Shown here: positions 13,806 through 27,990 of the stretch, in pieces | How positions within the stretch are numbered: the stretch's first letter is position 1 | How the letters are laid out: each line of letters starts with the position of its first letter | NCBI RefSeq assembly: GCF_051020955.1 | Contig: NW_027476202.1 | Coordinates: forward strand, 248,001 to 312,000 | DNA length: 64,000 nucleotides | Reading direction: 5' to 3' | From: Megalopta genalis | Lineage: Eukaryota > Arthropoda > Insecta > Hymenoptera > Halictidae | Notes under the pieces: model-generated | What the model was told of the DNA's origin: nothing | What the model saw: the letters and a program-made list of their open reading frames with translations, nothing else | Database searches by the model: none | Translations under genes and position numbers: made by a program

Positions 13806-14390
13806 AATGGTTTAGCTTCAAATACTTGTGATATACATGATTTAGCTTCAGCTGCATGCGAAACAAACTAGTTAGCTTCAAATCCATGCGAAACACATGA
13901 TTTAGCTTCAAATCAATGCGAAGTAGAAGGATTATCTTCGAATCCATGCAAAACAAATGATTTAGCTTCAAACAAATTGTGATATACATGATTTAGCTTC
14001 AACTGCATGCGAAACAAACAAGCTAGCCTCAAATCCAAGCGAAACACATGATTTATCTTCAAATCAATGCGAAGTAGAAGGCATAGCTTCAAATCCATGG
14101 GAATAAAATGGTTTAGCTTCAAATACTTGTGATATACATGATTTAGCTTCAAATCAATGCGAAGTAGAAGGGTTATATTCGAATCCATGCGAAACAATGA
14201 TTTAGCTTCAAACACTTGTGATATACATGATTTGGCTTCAACTGCATGCAAAACGAACGAGTTAGCTTTAAATCCATGCGAAACACATGATTTCGCTCCA
14301 AATAAATGCGAAGTGGAAGAATGATCTTTGAATCAATGCGAAACAAATGGTTTAGCTTCAAATACTTGTGATATACATGATTTAGATTCA
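12830..14390. repeat. Duplicated block, copy 1 (partner at 14,748-16,309)
   Basis: About 1.56 kb matches 14,748-16,309 at offsets of 1,918-1,919 bp. The 1-bp change in offset comes from CGAAACAATG at about 14,190, against CGAAACAAATG in copy 2. Apart from that, the copies looked nearly identical line by line. Shared marks include GAAGTAAAAGGG, GCATAGCATC and the GATCTCCGATCCACGCG monomer. Confidence 0.85.
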
Positions 14391-14747
14391 AATCAATGCG
14401 AAGTAGAAGGATTATCTTTGAATCCATGCGAAACAAAGGGTTTAGTTTCAAACACTTGTGATACACATGATTTAGCTTCAACTGCATGCAAAACATACGA
14501 GTTAGCTTTAAATCCATGCGAAACACATGATTTCGCTCCAAATAAATGCGAAGTGGAAGAATCATCTTTGAATCAATGCGAAACAAATGGTTTAGCTTCA
14601 AATACTTGTGATATACATGATTTAGCTTCAAATCAATGCGAAGTAGAAGGGTTATCTTCGAATCCATGCGAAACAAATGATTTAGCTTCAAACACTTGTG
14701 ATATACATGATTTAGCTTCAACTGCATGCGAAACAAACGAGTTAGCT

Positions 14748-16309
14748 TCAAATCCATGCGAAACACATGATTTAGATTCAAATCAATGCGAAGTAAAAGG
14801 GTTATCTTCGAATCCAAGCGAAACAAATGATTTAGCTTCAAACACTTGTGATATACATGATTTAGCTTCAACTGCATGCGAAACAAACGAGTTAGCTTCA
14901 AATCCATGCGAAACACATGATTTAGCTTCAAATCAGTGCGAAGAAGAGGGGTGATCTTCGAATCCATGCTAATCAAATGGTTCATATTCAAATACTTGTG
15001 ATATACATGATTTAGCTTCAACAGCAAGCGAAACAAAGGAGTTAGCTTCAAATCCATGCGAAACACATGATTTAGCTCCAAATCAATGCGAAGTAGAAGG
15101 CATAGCATCAAATCCATGGGAATCAAATGGTTTAGCTTCAAATACTTGTGATATACATGATTTAGCATCAACAGCATGCGAAACAAACGAGTTAGCTTCA
15201 AATCCAAGCGAAGCATATGATTTCGTTTCAAATCAATGCGAAGTAGAAGGCTGATCTCCGATCCACGCGAAACAGATTGTATAGATTCAAATACTTGTGA
15301 TATACATGATTTAGCTTCAACAGCATGCGAAACAAACGTGTTAGCTTCAAATCCATGCGAAACACATGATTTAGCTTCAATTTGAAGCGAAGTAGAAGGC
15401 TTAGCTTCAAATCCATGCCAATCAAACGGTTTAGCTTCAAATACTTGTGATATACATGGTTCAGCTTCAAGTGGATGCGAAATAAACGAGTTAGCTTCAA
15501 ATCCATGCGAAACACATGACTTAGGTCCGAATCAGTGCGAAGCAGAAGGCTGATGTTCGAATCCATGCGAAACAAAGGTTTTGCTTCAAATACTTGTGAT
15601 ATACATGATTTAGCTTCAACTGCATGCGAAACAGACGAGTTAGCTTCAAATCCATGCGAAACACATGATTTACCTTCAAATCAATGCGAAGTAGAACGAT
15701 TATCTTCGAATCCATGCAAAACAAATGGTTTAGCTTCAAATACTTGTGATATACATGATTTAGCTTCAGCTGCATGCGAAACAAACTAGTTAGCTTCAAA
15801 TCCATGCGAAACACATGATTTAGCTTCAAATCAATGCGAAGTAGAAGGATTATATTCGAATCCATGCAAAACAAATGATTTAGCTTCAAACAAATTGTGA
15901 TATACATGATTTAGCTTCAACTGCATGCGAAACAAACAAGCTAGCCTCAAATCCAAGCGAAACACATGATTTATCTTCAAATCAATGCGAAGTAGAAGGC
16001 ATAGCTTCAAATCCATGGGAATAAAATGGTTTAGCTTCAAATACTTGTGATATACATGATTTAGCTTCAAATCAATGCGAAGTAGAAGGGTTATATTCGA
16101 ATCCATGCGAAACAAATGATTTAGCTTCAAACACTTGTGATATACATGATTTGGCTTCAACTGCATGCAAAACGAACGAGTTAGCTTTAAATCCATGCGA
16201 AACACATGATTTCGCTCCAAATAAATGCGAAGTGGAAGAATGATCTTTGAATCAATGCGAAACAAATGGTTTAGCTTCAAATACTTGTGATATACATGAT
16301 TTAGATTCA
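14748..16309. repeat. Duplicated block, copy 2 (partner at 12,830-14,390)
   Basis: This is the partner of 12,830-14,390. The copies part at about 16,309, where copy 1 continues with a B monomer (GATTCAAATCAATGCG) and copy 2 with an E monomer (GATTCAACAGCATGCG). The breakpoint lies just after the shared head. Confidence 0.85.
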
Positions 16310-16339
16310 ACAGCATGCGAAACAAACGTGTTAGCATCA

Positions 16340-18080
16340 AAAACCATGCGAAACACATGATTTAGCTTCAAATGGATTCGAAGTAGAAGGCTTATCTACG
16401 AATCCATGCGAAACAAATGCTTTAGCTGCAAATACTTCTGATATACATGATTCAGCATCAACTGCGTGCGAAACAAACGAGTTAGCTTCAAATCCATGCG
16501 AAACACATGATTTAGCTTCAAATCAAAGCGAAGTGGAAGTCTGATCTTTGAATCAATGCGAAACAAATGGTTTAGCTTCAAATACTCGTGATATACATGA
16601 TTTAGCTTCAACAGCATGCGAAACAAACGAGTTAGCTCCAAATCCAAGCGAAGCATATGATTTCGTTTCAAATCAATGCGAAGTAGAAGGCTGATCTCCG
16701 ATCCACGCGAAACAGATTGTATAGATTCAAATACTTGTGATATACATGATTTAGCTTCAACAGCATGCGAAACAAACGTGTTAGCTTCAAATCCATGCGA
16801 AACACATGATTTAGCTTCAAATCAATTCGAAATAGAAAGGTTATCTTCGAATCCATGCGAAACAAATGGTTTAGCTTCAAACACTTGTGATATACATGAT
16901 TTAGCTTCAACTGCATGCGAAACGAACGAGTTAGCTTCAAATCCATGCGCAACACATGATTTAGCTTCAAATCAATGCAAAGTAGAAGGGTTATCTTTGA
17001 ATCCATGCGAAACAAATGGTTTACTTTCAAACACTTGTTATACACATGATTTAGCTTCAACTGCATGCAAAACAAACGAGTTAGCTTTAAATCCATGCGA
17101 AACACATGATTTCGCTCCAAATAAATGCGAAGTGGAAGAATCATCTTTGAATCAATGCGAAACAAATGGTTTAGCTTCAAACACTTGTGATATACATGAT
17201 TTAGCTTCAAATCAATGCGAATTAGAAGGGTTATCTTTGAATCCATGCGAAACAAATGATTTAGCTTCAAACACTTGTGATATACATGATTTAGCTTCAA
17301 CTGCATGCGAAACAAACGAGTTAGCTTCAAATCCATGCGAAACACATGATTTAGCTTCAAACCAATGCGAAGAAGAAGGATTATATTCGAATCCATGCGA
17401 AACAAATGGTTTCGCTTCAAACACTTGTGATATACATGATTTAGCTTCAACAGCATGCGAAACAAACGAGTTAGCTTCAAAAACCATGCGAAACACATGA
17501 TTTAGCTTCAAATCGACGCGAAGTAGAAGGCTTATCTACGAATCCATGCGAAACAAATGGTTAAGCTTCAAACACTTGTGATATACATGATTTTGCTTCA
17601 GCTGCATGCGAAACAAACTAGTTTGCTTCAATCCATGCGAAATTCATGATTTAGCTTCAAATCAATGCAAAGTAGAAGGGTTATCTTTGAATCCATGCGA
17701 AACAAATGGTTTAGCTTCAAACACTTGTGTTATACATCATTTAGCTTCAACTGCATGCGAAACAACGAGGTAGCTTTAAACCCATGCGAAACACATGATT
17801 CAACTCCAAATCAATGCGAAGTAGAAGGCTTTGCTTCAAATCCATGCGAAACACATGATTTAGCTTCAAACCAATGCGAAGTAGAAGGATTATCTTCGAA
17901 TCCATGCGAAACACTTGTGATATACATGATTTAGCTTCAACAGCATGCGAAACAAACGTGTTAGCTTCAAATCCATGCGAAACACATGATTTAGCTTCAA
18001 TTTAATGCGAAGTAGAAGGCTTAGCTTCAAATCCATGCCAATCAAACGGTTTAGCTTCAAATACTTGTGATATACATGGT
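16340..18080. repeat. Duplicated block, copy 1 (partner at 20,909-22,829)
   Basis: This block of about 1.74 kb matches 20,909-22,829. The offset is 4,569 bp on the left, 4,719 after an extra 150 bp in copy 2, and 4,749 after copy 1 lacks 30 bp at about 17,910. The length difference of 180 bp is therefore exactly one pentamer plus one monomer. Shared marks are GATTCGAAGTAGAAGGC, CAAATTGTG-free D monomers with TACTTCTGAT, and CTAGTTTGCTTCAATCC or CTAGTTAGCTTCAATCC. Confidence 0.85.
16676..17500 (+). other. Longest plus-strand open frame (274 codons), probably not a gene
   Basis: The frame reads LASNPCETHD, LASNQCEVEG, LASNTCDIHD and LASTACETNE units, each with one Cys. It begins by chance at an ATG in an altered C/B junction (MRSRRLISDP) and runs out of frame at the AAAAACCATGCG +1 event at about 17,480. 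Plus-strand frames are shorter than minus-strand ones because the plus codons TTA, TCA, TGC and GAA are each one change from a stop. There is no signal peptide and no flanking domain. Confidence 0.55.
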
Positions 18081-20908
18081 TCAGCTTCAAGTGCATGAGA
18101 AATTACCGAGTTAGCTTCAAATCCATGCGAAACACATGATTTAGCTTCAAACCAATGTGAAGTAGAAGGGTTATCTTCGAATCCATGCAAAACAAATGAT
18201 TTAGCTTCAAACAAATTGTGATATACATGATTTAGCTTCAACTGCATGCGAAACAAACAAGCTAGCCTCAAATCCAAGCGAAACACATGATTTATCGTCA
18301 AATCAATGCGAAGTAGAAGGCATAGCTTCAAATCCATGGGAATAAAATGGTTTAGCTTCAAATTCTTGTGATATACGAGATTTAGCTTCAACTGCATGCG
18401 AAACAAACGAGTTAGCTTCAAATCCAAGCGAAGCATATGATTTCGTTTCAAATCAATGCGAAGTAGAAGGCTGATCTCCGATCCACGCGAAACAGATTGT
18501 ATAGATTCAAATACTTGTGATATACATGATTTAGCTTCAACAGCATGCGAAACAAACGTTTTAGCTTCAAATCCATGCGAAACACATGATTTAGCTTCAA
18601 TTTGATGCGAAGTAGAAGGCTTAGCTTCAAATCCATGCCAATCAAACGGTTTAGCTTCAAATACTTGTGATATACATGGTTCAGCTTCAAGTGCATGCGA
18701 AATAAACGAGTTAGCTTCAAATCCATGCGAAACACATGACTTAGGTCCGAATCAGTGCGAAGCAGAAGGCTGATGTTCGAATCCATGCGAAACAAAGGTT
18801 TTGCTTCAAATACTTGTGATATACATGATTTAACTTCAACTGCATGCGAAACAAACTAGTTAGTTTCAAATCCATGCGAAACACATGATTTACCTTCAAA
18901 TCAATGCGAAGTAGAACGATTATCTTCGAATCCATGCAAAACAAATGGTTTAGCTTCAAACACTTGTGATATACATGATTTTGCTTCAGCTGCATGCGAA
19001 ACAAACTAGTTAGCTTCAAATCCATGCGAAACACATGATTTACCTTCAAATCAATGCGAAGTAGAAGGATTATCTTCGAATCCATGCAAAACAAATGATT
19101 TAGCTTCAAACAAATTGTGATATACATGATTTAGCTTCAACTGCATGCGAAACAAACAAGCTAGCCTCAAATCCAAGCGAAACACATGATTTATCTTCGA
19201 ATCAATGCGAGGTAGAAGGCTTAGCTTCAATTCCATGCGAATCAAACGATTTAGCTTCAAATACTTGTGATATACTTGATTTATATTCAAGTGCATGCGA
19301 AACAAACGAGATAGCTTCAAATCCATGCGAAACATATGATTTAACATCAAATCAATGCGAAGTAGAAGGCATAGCTTCAAATCCATGGGAATAAAATGGT
19401 TTAGCTTCAAATACTTGTGATATACATGAGTTAGCTTCAACTGCATGCGAAACAAATGAGTAAGCTTCAAATCCATGCGCAACACATGATTTAGCTTCAA
19501 ATCAATGCGAAGTAGAAGGGTTATCTTTGAATCCATGCGAAACAAATGGTTGAGCTTCAAACACTTGTGTTATACATGATTTAGCTTCAACTGCATGCGA
19601 AACAACGAGTTAGCTTTAAACCCATGCGAAACACATGATTCAACTCCAAATCAATGCGAAGTAGAAGGCTTTGCTTTAAATCCATGCGAAACACATGATT
19701 TAGCTTCAAACCAATGCGACGTAGAAGGGTTATCTTCGAATCCATGCGAAACAAATGGTTTAGCTTCAAACACTTGTGATATACATGATTTAGATTCAAC
19801 AGCATGCGAAACAAACGTGTTAGCTTCAAATCCATGCGAAACACATGATTTAGCTTCAATTTAATGCGAAGTAGAAGTCTTAGCTTCAAATCCATGCCAA
19901 TCAAACGGTTTAGCTTCAAATACTTGTGATATACATGGTTCAGCTTCAAGTGCATGCGAAATAAACGAGTTAACTTCAAATCCATGCGAAACACATGATT
20001 TAGGTCCAAATCAATGCGAAGCAGAAGGCTGATGTTCGAATCCATGCGAAACAAAGGTTTTGCTTCAAATACTTGTGATATACATGATTTAGCTTCAACT
20101 GCATGCGAAACAGACGAGTTAGCTTCAAATCCATGCAAAACACATGATTTAGCTTCAAATCAATGCGAAGTAGAACGATTATCTTCGAATCCAAGCAAAA
20201 CAAATGGTTTAGCTTCAAATACTTGTGATATACATGATTTAGCTTCAGCTGCATGCGAAACAAACTAGTTAGCTTCAAATCCATGCGAAACACATGATTT
20301 AGCTTCAAATCAATGCGAAGTAGAAGGATTATCTTCGAATCCATGCAAAACAAATGATTTAGCTTCAAACAAATTGTGATATACATGATTTAGCTTCAAC
20401 TGCATGCGAAACAAACAAGCTAGCCTCAAATCCAAGCGAAACACATGATTTATCTTCAAATCAATGCGAAGTAGAAGGCATAGCTTCAAATCCATGGGAA
20501 TAAAATGGTTTAGCTTCAAATACTTGTGATATACATGATTTAGCTTCAAATCAATGCGAAGTAGAAGGATTATATTCGAATCCATGCGAAACAAATGATT
20601 TAGCTTCAAACACTTGTGATATACATGATTTGGCTTCAACTGCATGCAAAACGAACGAGTTAGCTTTAAATCCATGCGAAACACATGATTTCGCTCCAAA
20701 TAAATGCGAAGTGGAATAATGATCTATGAATCAATGCGAAACAAATGGTTTAGCTTCAAATACTTGTGATATACATGATTTGGCTTCAAATCAATGCGAA
20801 GTAGAAGGGTTATCTTCGAATCCATGCGAAACAAATGGTTTAGCTTCAAACACTTGTGATATACATGATTTAGCTTCAACAGCATGCGAAACAAACGAGT
20901 TAGCATCA

Positions 20909-22829
20909 AAAACCATGCGAAACACATGATTTAGCTTCAAATCGATTCGAAGTAGAAGGCTTATCTACGAATCCATGCGAAACAAATGCTTTAGCTGCAA
21001 ATACTTCTGATATACATGATTCAGCATCAACTGCGTGCGAAACAAACGAGTTAGCTTCAAATCCATGCGAAACACATGATTTAGCTTCAAATCAATGCGA
21101 AGTGGAAGTCTGATCTTTGAATCAATGCGAAACAAATGGTTTAGCTTCAAATACTCATGATATACATGATTTAGCTTCAACAGAATGCGAAACAAACGAG
21201 TTAGCTTCAAATCCAAGCGAAGCATATGATTTCGTTTCAAATCAATGCGAAGTAGAAGGCTGATCTCCGATCCACGCGAAACAGATTGTATAGATTCAAA
21301 TACTTGTGATATACATGATTTAGCTTCAACAGCATGCGAAACAAACGTGTTAGCTTCAAATCCATGCGAAACACATGATTTAGCTTCAAATCAATTCGAA
21401 ATAGAAAGGTTATCTTCGAATCCATGCGAAACAAATGGTTTAGCTTCAAACACTTGTGATATACATGATTTAGCTTCAACTGCATGCGAAACGAACGAGT
21501 TAGCTTCAAATCCATGCGAAACAAATGATTTACCTTCAAATCAATGCGAAGTAAAGGATTATCTTCGAATCCATGCAAAGCAAATGATTTAGGTTCACAC
21601 AAATTGTGATATACATGATTTAGCTTCAACTGCATGCGAAACAAACGAGTTAGCTTCAAATCCATGCGCAACACATGATTTAGCTTCAAATCAATGCGAA
21701 GTAGAAGGGTTATCTTTGAATCCATGCGAAACAAATGGTTTACTTTCAAACACTTGTTATACACATGATTTAGCTTCAACTGCATGCAAAACAAACGAAT
21801 TAGCTTTAAATCCATGCGAAACACATGATTTCGCTCCAAATAAATTCGAAGTGGAAGAATCATCTTTGAATCAATGCGAAACAAATGGTTTATCTTCAAA
21901 CACTTGTGATATACATGATTTAGCTTCAAATCAATGCGAATTAGAAGGGTTATCTTCGAATCCATGCGAAACAAATGATTTAGCTTCAAACACTTGTGAT
22001 ATACATGATTTAGCTTCAACTGCATGCGAAACAAACGAGTTAGCTTCAAATCCATGCGAAACACATGATTTAGCTTCAAACCAATGCGAAGAAGAAGGAT
22101 TATATTCGAATCCATGCGAAACAAATGGTTTCGCTTCAAACACTTGTGATATACATGATTTAGCTTCAACAGCATGCGAAACAAACGAGTTAGCTTCAAA
22201 AACCATGCGAAACACGTGATTTAGCTTCAAATCGACGCGAAGTAGAAGGCTTATCTACGAATCCATGCGAAACAAATGGTTTAGCTTCAAACACTTGTGA
22301 TATACATGATTTTGCTTCAGCTGCATGCGAAACAAACTAGTTAGCTTCAATCCATGCGAAACTCATGATTTAGCTTCAAATCAATGCAAAGTAGAAGGGT
22401 TATCTTTGAATCCATGCGAAACAAATGGTTTAGCTTCAAACACTTGTGTTATACATGATTTAGCTTCAACTGCATGCGAAACAACGAGGTAGCTTTAAAC
22501 CCATGCGAAACACATGATTCAACTCCAAATCAATGCGAAGTAGAAGGCTTTGCTTCAAATCCATGCGAAACACATGATTTAGCTTCAAACCAATGCGAAG
22601 TAGAAGGATTATTTTCGAATCCATGCGAAACAAATGGTTTAGCTTCAAACACTTGTGATATACATGATTTAGCTTCAACAGCATGCGAAACAAACGTGTT
22701 AGCTTCAAATCCATGCGAAACACATGATTTAGCTTCAATTTAATGCGAAGTAGAAGGCTTAGCTTCAAATCCATGGCAATCAAACGTTTTAGCTTCAAAT
22801 ACTTGTGATATACATGATTTAACTTCAAC
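20909..22829. repeat. Duplicated block, copy 2 (partner at 16,340-18,080)
   Basis: This is the partner of 16,340-18,080. It carries one extra pentamer-sized insertion near 21,520-21,670, containing GTAAAGGATTATC and GGTTCACACAAATTG, whose own -1 and +1 changes cancel so that the net gain is 150 bp. Confidence 0.83.
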
Positions 22830-23872
22830 CGCATGTGATACAAACGAGTTATTTTAAAATCCAAGCGAAGCGCATTATTAAGCTTGAAATGAATGCGAAG
22901 AAGAAGGGTGATCTTCGAATCAATGCTAACCAAATGGTTCATATTCAAATGCTTGTGATATAATTGATTTAGAATCAAGTGCATGCGAAACAATCGAGAT
23001 AGCTTCAAATCCATGCGAAACACATGATTTAGCTTCAAACCAATGTGAAGTAGAAGGGTTATCTTCGAATCCATGCAAAACAAATGATTTAGCTTCAAAC
23101 AAATTGTGATATACATGATTTAGCTTCAACTGCATGCGAAACAAACAAGCTAGCCTCAAATCCAAGCGAAACACATGATTTATCTTCAAATCAATGCGAA
23201 GTAGAAGGCATAGCTTCAAATCCATGGGAATAAAATGGTTTAGCTTCAAATTCTTGTGATATACATGATTTAGCTTCAACTGCATGCGAAACAAACGAGT
23301 TAGCTTCAAATCCATGCGCAACACATGATTTAGCTTCAAATCAATGCGAAGTAGAAGTGTTTTCTTTGAATAAATGCGAAACAAATGGTTTAGCTTCAAA
23401 CACTTGTGTTATACATGATTTAGCTTCAACTGCATGCGAAACAACGAGTTAGCTTTAAACCCATGCGAAACACATGATTCAACTCCAAATCAATGCGAAG
23501 TAGAAGGCTTTGCTTCAAATCCATGCGAAACACATGATTTAGCTTCAAACCAATGCGAAGTAGAAGGGTTATCTTCGAATCCATGCGAAACAAATGGTTT
23601 AGCTTCAAACACTTTTGATATACATGATTTAGCTTCAACAGCATGCGAAACAAACGAGTTAGCATCAAAAACCATGCGAAACACATGATTTAGCTTCAAA
23701 TCGATTCGAAGTAGAAGGCTTATCTACGAATCCATGCGAAACAAATGGTTTAGCTGCAAATACTTCTGATATACATGATTCAGCATCAACTGCGTGCGAA
23801 ACAAACGAGTTAGATTCAAATCCATGCGAAACACATGATTTAGCTTCAAATCAATGCGAAGTGGAAGTCAGA

Positions 23873-24890
23873 TCTTTGAATCAATGCGAAACAAATGGTT
23901 TAGCTTCAAATACTCGTGATATACATGATTTAGCTTCAACAGCATGCGAAACAAACGAGTTAGATTGAAATCCATGCGAAACACTTGATTTAGCTTCAAA
24001 TGAATGCGAAGTAGAAGGGTTATCTTCGAATACATGCGAAACAAATAGTTTAGCTTCAAATACTTGTTATATACATGATTTAGCTACAACAGCATGCGAA
24101 ACAAACGAGTTAGTATCAAATCCAGTGAAAAATATGATTTAAGGTCAAATCGACGTGAAGTAGAAGGCTTAGCTTCAAATCCAAGTGAAACACATGATTT
24201 AGCTTCAAATCAATGCGAAGTGGAAGACTGATCTTTGAATCAATGCGAAACAAATGGTTTAGCTTCAAATACTCGTGATATACATGATTTAGCTTCAACA
24301 TCATGCGAAACAAACGAGTTAGATTGAAATCCATGCGAAACACTTGATTTAGCTTCAAATGAATGCGAAGTAGAAGGGTAATCTTCGAATACATGCGAAA
24401 CAAATGGTTTAGCTTCAAATACTTGTTATATACATGATTTAGCTTCAACAGCATGCGAAACAAACGAGTTAGTTTCAAATCCAGCGAAAAATATGATTTA
24501 AGGTCAAAGCGAAGTGAAGTAGAAGGCTTAGCTTCAAGTCCAAGTGAAACACATGATTTAGCTTCAAATCAATGCGAAGTGGAACACTGATCTTTGAATC
24601 AATGCGAAACAAATGGTTTAGCTTCAAATACTCGTGATATACATGATTTAGCTTCAACAGCATGCGAAACAAACGAGTTAGATTGAAATCCTTGCGAAAC
24701 ACTTGATTTAGCTTCAAATGAATGCGAAGTAGAAGGGTTATCTTCGAATACATGCGAAACAAATGGTTTAGCTTCAAATACTCGTGATATACATGATTTA
24801 GCTTCAACAGCATGCGAAACAAACGAGTTAGATTGAAATCCATGCGAAACACTTGATTTAGCTTCAAGCCAATGCGAAGTAGAAGGGTTA
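23873..24890. repeat. Local subarray with a period of about 359 bp, two full copies plus a partial one
   Basis: The landmark TCTTTGAATCAATGCG recurs at 23,873, 24,232 and 24,591, a spacing of 359 bp each time (twelve monomers minus one base). Each copy holds a TAGATTGAAATCC monomer, an ACACTTGATT tail and a GAATGCGAAG monomer. At about 24,122 and 24,481 there is an atypical monomer beginning CCAGTGAAAAATATG or CCAGCGAAAAATATG, followed by AAGGTCAAA. Relatives of the atypical monomer lie at about 28,766, 29,034 and 59,929. Confidence 0.8.
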
Positions 24891-27090
24891 TCTTCGAATC
24901 CATGCGAAACAAAAGGTTTAGCTTCAATCACTTGTGATATACATGATTTAGCTTCAACAGCATACGAAACAAACGTGTTAGCTTCAAATCCATGCGAAAC
25001 ACATGATTTAGCTTCAATTTAATGCGAAGTAGAAGGCTTAGCTTCAAATCCATGCTAATCAAACGGTTTAGCTTCAAATACTTGTGATATACATGGTTCA
25101 GCTTCAAGTGCATGCGAAATAAACGAGTTAGCTTCAAATCCATGCGAAACACATGATTTAGGTCCAAATCAATGCGAAGCAGAAGGCTGATGTTCGAATC
25201 CATGCGAAACAAAGGTTTTGCTTCAAATACTTGTGATATACATGATTTAGCTTCAACTGCATGCGAAACAGACGAGTTAGCTTCAAATCTGTGCGAAACA
25301 CATGATTTAGCTTCAAATCAATGCGAAGTAGAACGATTATCTTCGAATCCATGCAAAACAAATGGTTTAGCTTGAAACACTTGTGATATACATGATTTAG
25401 CTTCAACAGCATGCGAAACAAACGAGTTAGATTGAAATCCATGCGAAACACTTGATTTAGCTTCAAATCAATGCGAAGTAGAAGGATTATCTTCGAGTCC
25501 ATGCAAAACAAATGATTTAGCTTCAAACAAATTGTGATATACATGATTTAGCTTCAACTGCATGCGAAACAAACAAGCTAGCTTCAAATCCAAGCGAAAC
25601 ACATGATTTATCTTCAAATCAATGCGAAGTAGAAGGCATAGCTTCAAATCCGTGCGAATCAAATGGTTTTGCTTCAAATACTTGTGATATACTTGATTTA
25701 GCTTCAACAGCATGCGAAACAAACGAGTTAGCTTCAAATCCATGCGCAACACATGATTTAGCTTCAAATCAATGCGAAGGAGAGGGGTGATCTTCGAATC
25801 CATGCTAATCAAATGGTTTAGCTTCAAACACTTGTGATATACATGATTTAGCTTCAACTGCTTGCGAAACAACGAGTTAGCTTTAAATCCATGCGAATCA
25901 CATGATTTAACTCCAAATCAATGCGAAGTAGAAGGCTTTGCTTCAAATCCATGCGAAACACATGATTTAGCTTCAAATCAATGCGAAGTAGAAGGGTTAT
26001 CTTCGAATCCATGCGAAACAAATCATTTAGCTTCAAACACTTGTGATATACATGATTCAGCATCAACTGCATGCGAAACAAACGAGTTAGCTTCAAATCC
26101 ATGCGAAACACATGATTTAGCTTCAAATCAATGCGAAGAAGAAGGATTATCTTCGAATCCATGCAAAACAAATGGTTTAGCTTGAAACAAAATGTGATAT
26201 ACATGATTTAGCTTCAACTGCATGCGAAACAAACGAGTTAGCTTTAAATCCATGCGAAACACATGATTTAGCTCCAAATCAATGCGAAGTAGAAGGCATA
26301 GCTTCAAATCCGTGCGAATCAAATGGTTTTGCTTCAAATACTTGTGATATACTTGATTTAGCTTCAACAGCATGCGAAACAAACGAGTTAGCTTCAAATC
26401 CATGCGAAACACATGATTTAGCTTCAAATCAATGCGAAGAAGAAGGATTATCTTCGAATCCATGCAAAACAAATGGTTTAGCTTCAAACAAAATGTGATA
26501 TACATGATTTAGCTTCAACTGCTTGCGAAACAACGAGTTAGCTTTAAATCCATGCGAAACACATGATTTAACTCCAAATCAATGCGAAGTAGAAGGGTTA
26601 TCTTCGAATCCATGCGAAACAAAAGGTTTAGCTTCAAACACTTGTGATATACATGATTTAGCTTCAACAGCATACGAAACAAACGTGTTATCTTCAAATC
26701 CATGCGAAACACATGATTTAGCTTCAATTTAATGCGAAGTAGAAGGCTTAGCTTCAAATCCATGCTAATCAAACGGTTTAGCTTCAAATACTTGTGATAT
26801 ACATGGTTCAGCTTCAAGTGCATGCGAAATAAACGAGTTAGCTTCAAATCCATGCGAAACACATGATTTAGGTCCAAATCAATGCGAAGCAGAAGGCTGA
26901 TGTTCGAATCCATGCGAAACAAAGGTTTTGCTTCAAATACTTGTGATATACATGATTTAGCTTCAACTGCATGCGAAACAACCTAGTTAGCTTCAAATCC
27001 GTGCGAAACACATGATTTAGCTTCAAATCAATGCGAAGTAGAACGATTATCTTCGAATCCATGCAAAACAAATGGTTTAGCTTCAAACAC

Positions 27091-27990
27091 TTGTGATATA
27101 CATGATTTAGCTTCAGCTGCATGCGAAACAAACTAGTTAGCTTCAAATCCATGCGAAACACATGATTTAGCTTCAAATCAATGCGAAGTAGAAGGATTAT
27201 CTTCGAATCCATGCAAAACAAATGATTTAGCTTCAAACAAATTGTGATATACATGATTTAGCTTCAACTGCATGCGAAACAAACGAGTTAGATTGAAATC
27301 CATGCGAAACACTTGATTTAGCTTCAAATCAATGCGAAGTAGAAGGCATAGCTTCAAATCCATGGGAATCAAATGGTTTATCTTCAAATACTTGTGATAT
27401 GCATTACTTATCTTCAACTGCATGCGAAACAAACGAGTTAGCTTCAAATCCATGCGAAACACATGATTATCTTCAAATCAATGCGAAGGAGAGGGGTGAT
27501 CTTCGAATCCATGCTAATCAAATGGTTTAGCTTCAAACACTTGTGATATACATGATTTAGCTTCAGCTGCATGCGAAACAAACTAGTTAGCTTCAAATCC
27601 ATGCGAAACACATGATTTAGCTTCAAATCAATGCGAAGTAGAAGGATTATCTTCGAATCCATGCAAAACAAATGATTTAGCTTCAAACAAATTGTGATAT
27701 ACATGATTTAGCTTCAACTGCATGCGAAACAAACGAGTTAGATTGAAATCCATGCGAAACACTTGATTTAGCTTCAAATCAATGCGAAGTAGAAGGCATA
27801 GCTTCAAATCCATGGGAATCAAATGGTTTATCTTCAAATACTTGTGATATGCATTACTTATCTTCAACTGCATGCGAAACAAACGAGTTAGCTTCAAATC
27901 CATGCGAAACACATGATTATCTTCAAATCAATGCGAAGGAGAGGGGTGATCTTCGAATCCATGCTAATCAAATGGTTTAGCTTCAAACAC
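27091..27990. repeat. 450-bp tandem duplication (two copies)
   Basis: 27,091-27,540 is followed directly by a near-identical 27,541-27,990. The unit equals three pentamers. Each copy contains one -1 event (ACACATGATTATCTTC) and one +1 event (CAAACAAATTGTG), so it stays at exactly 450 bp. The unit also recurs within 31,446-32,686. Confidence 0.85.

Noticed and set aside
16676..17500. Cys-rich secreted or surface protein on the plus strand (LASNPCETHD repeats)
   Set aside because: The frame starts at a chance ATG, has no signal peptide, is short, and is cut by many TAA and TGA variants elsewhere in the array.
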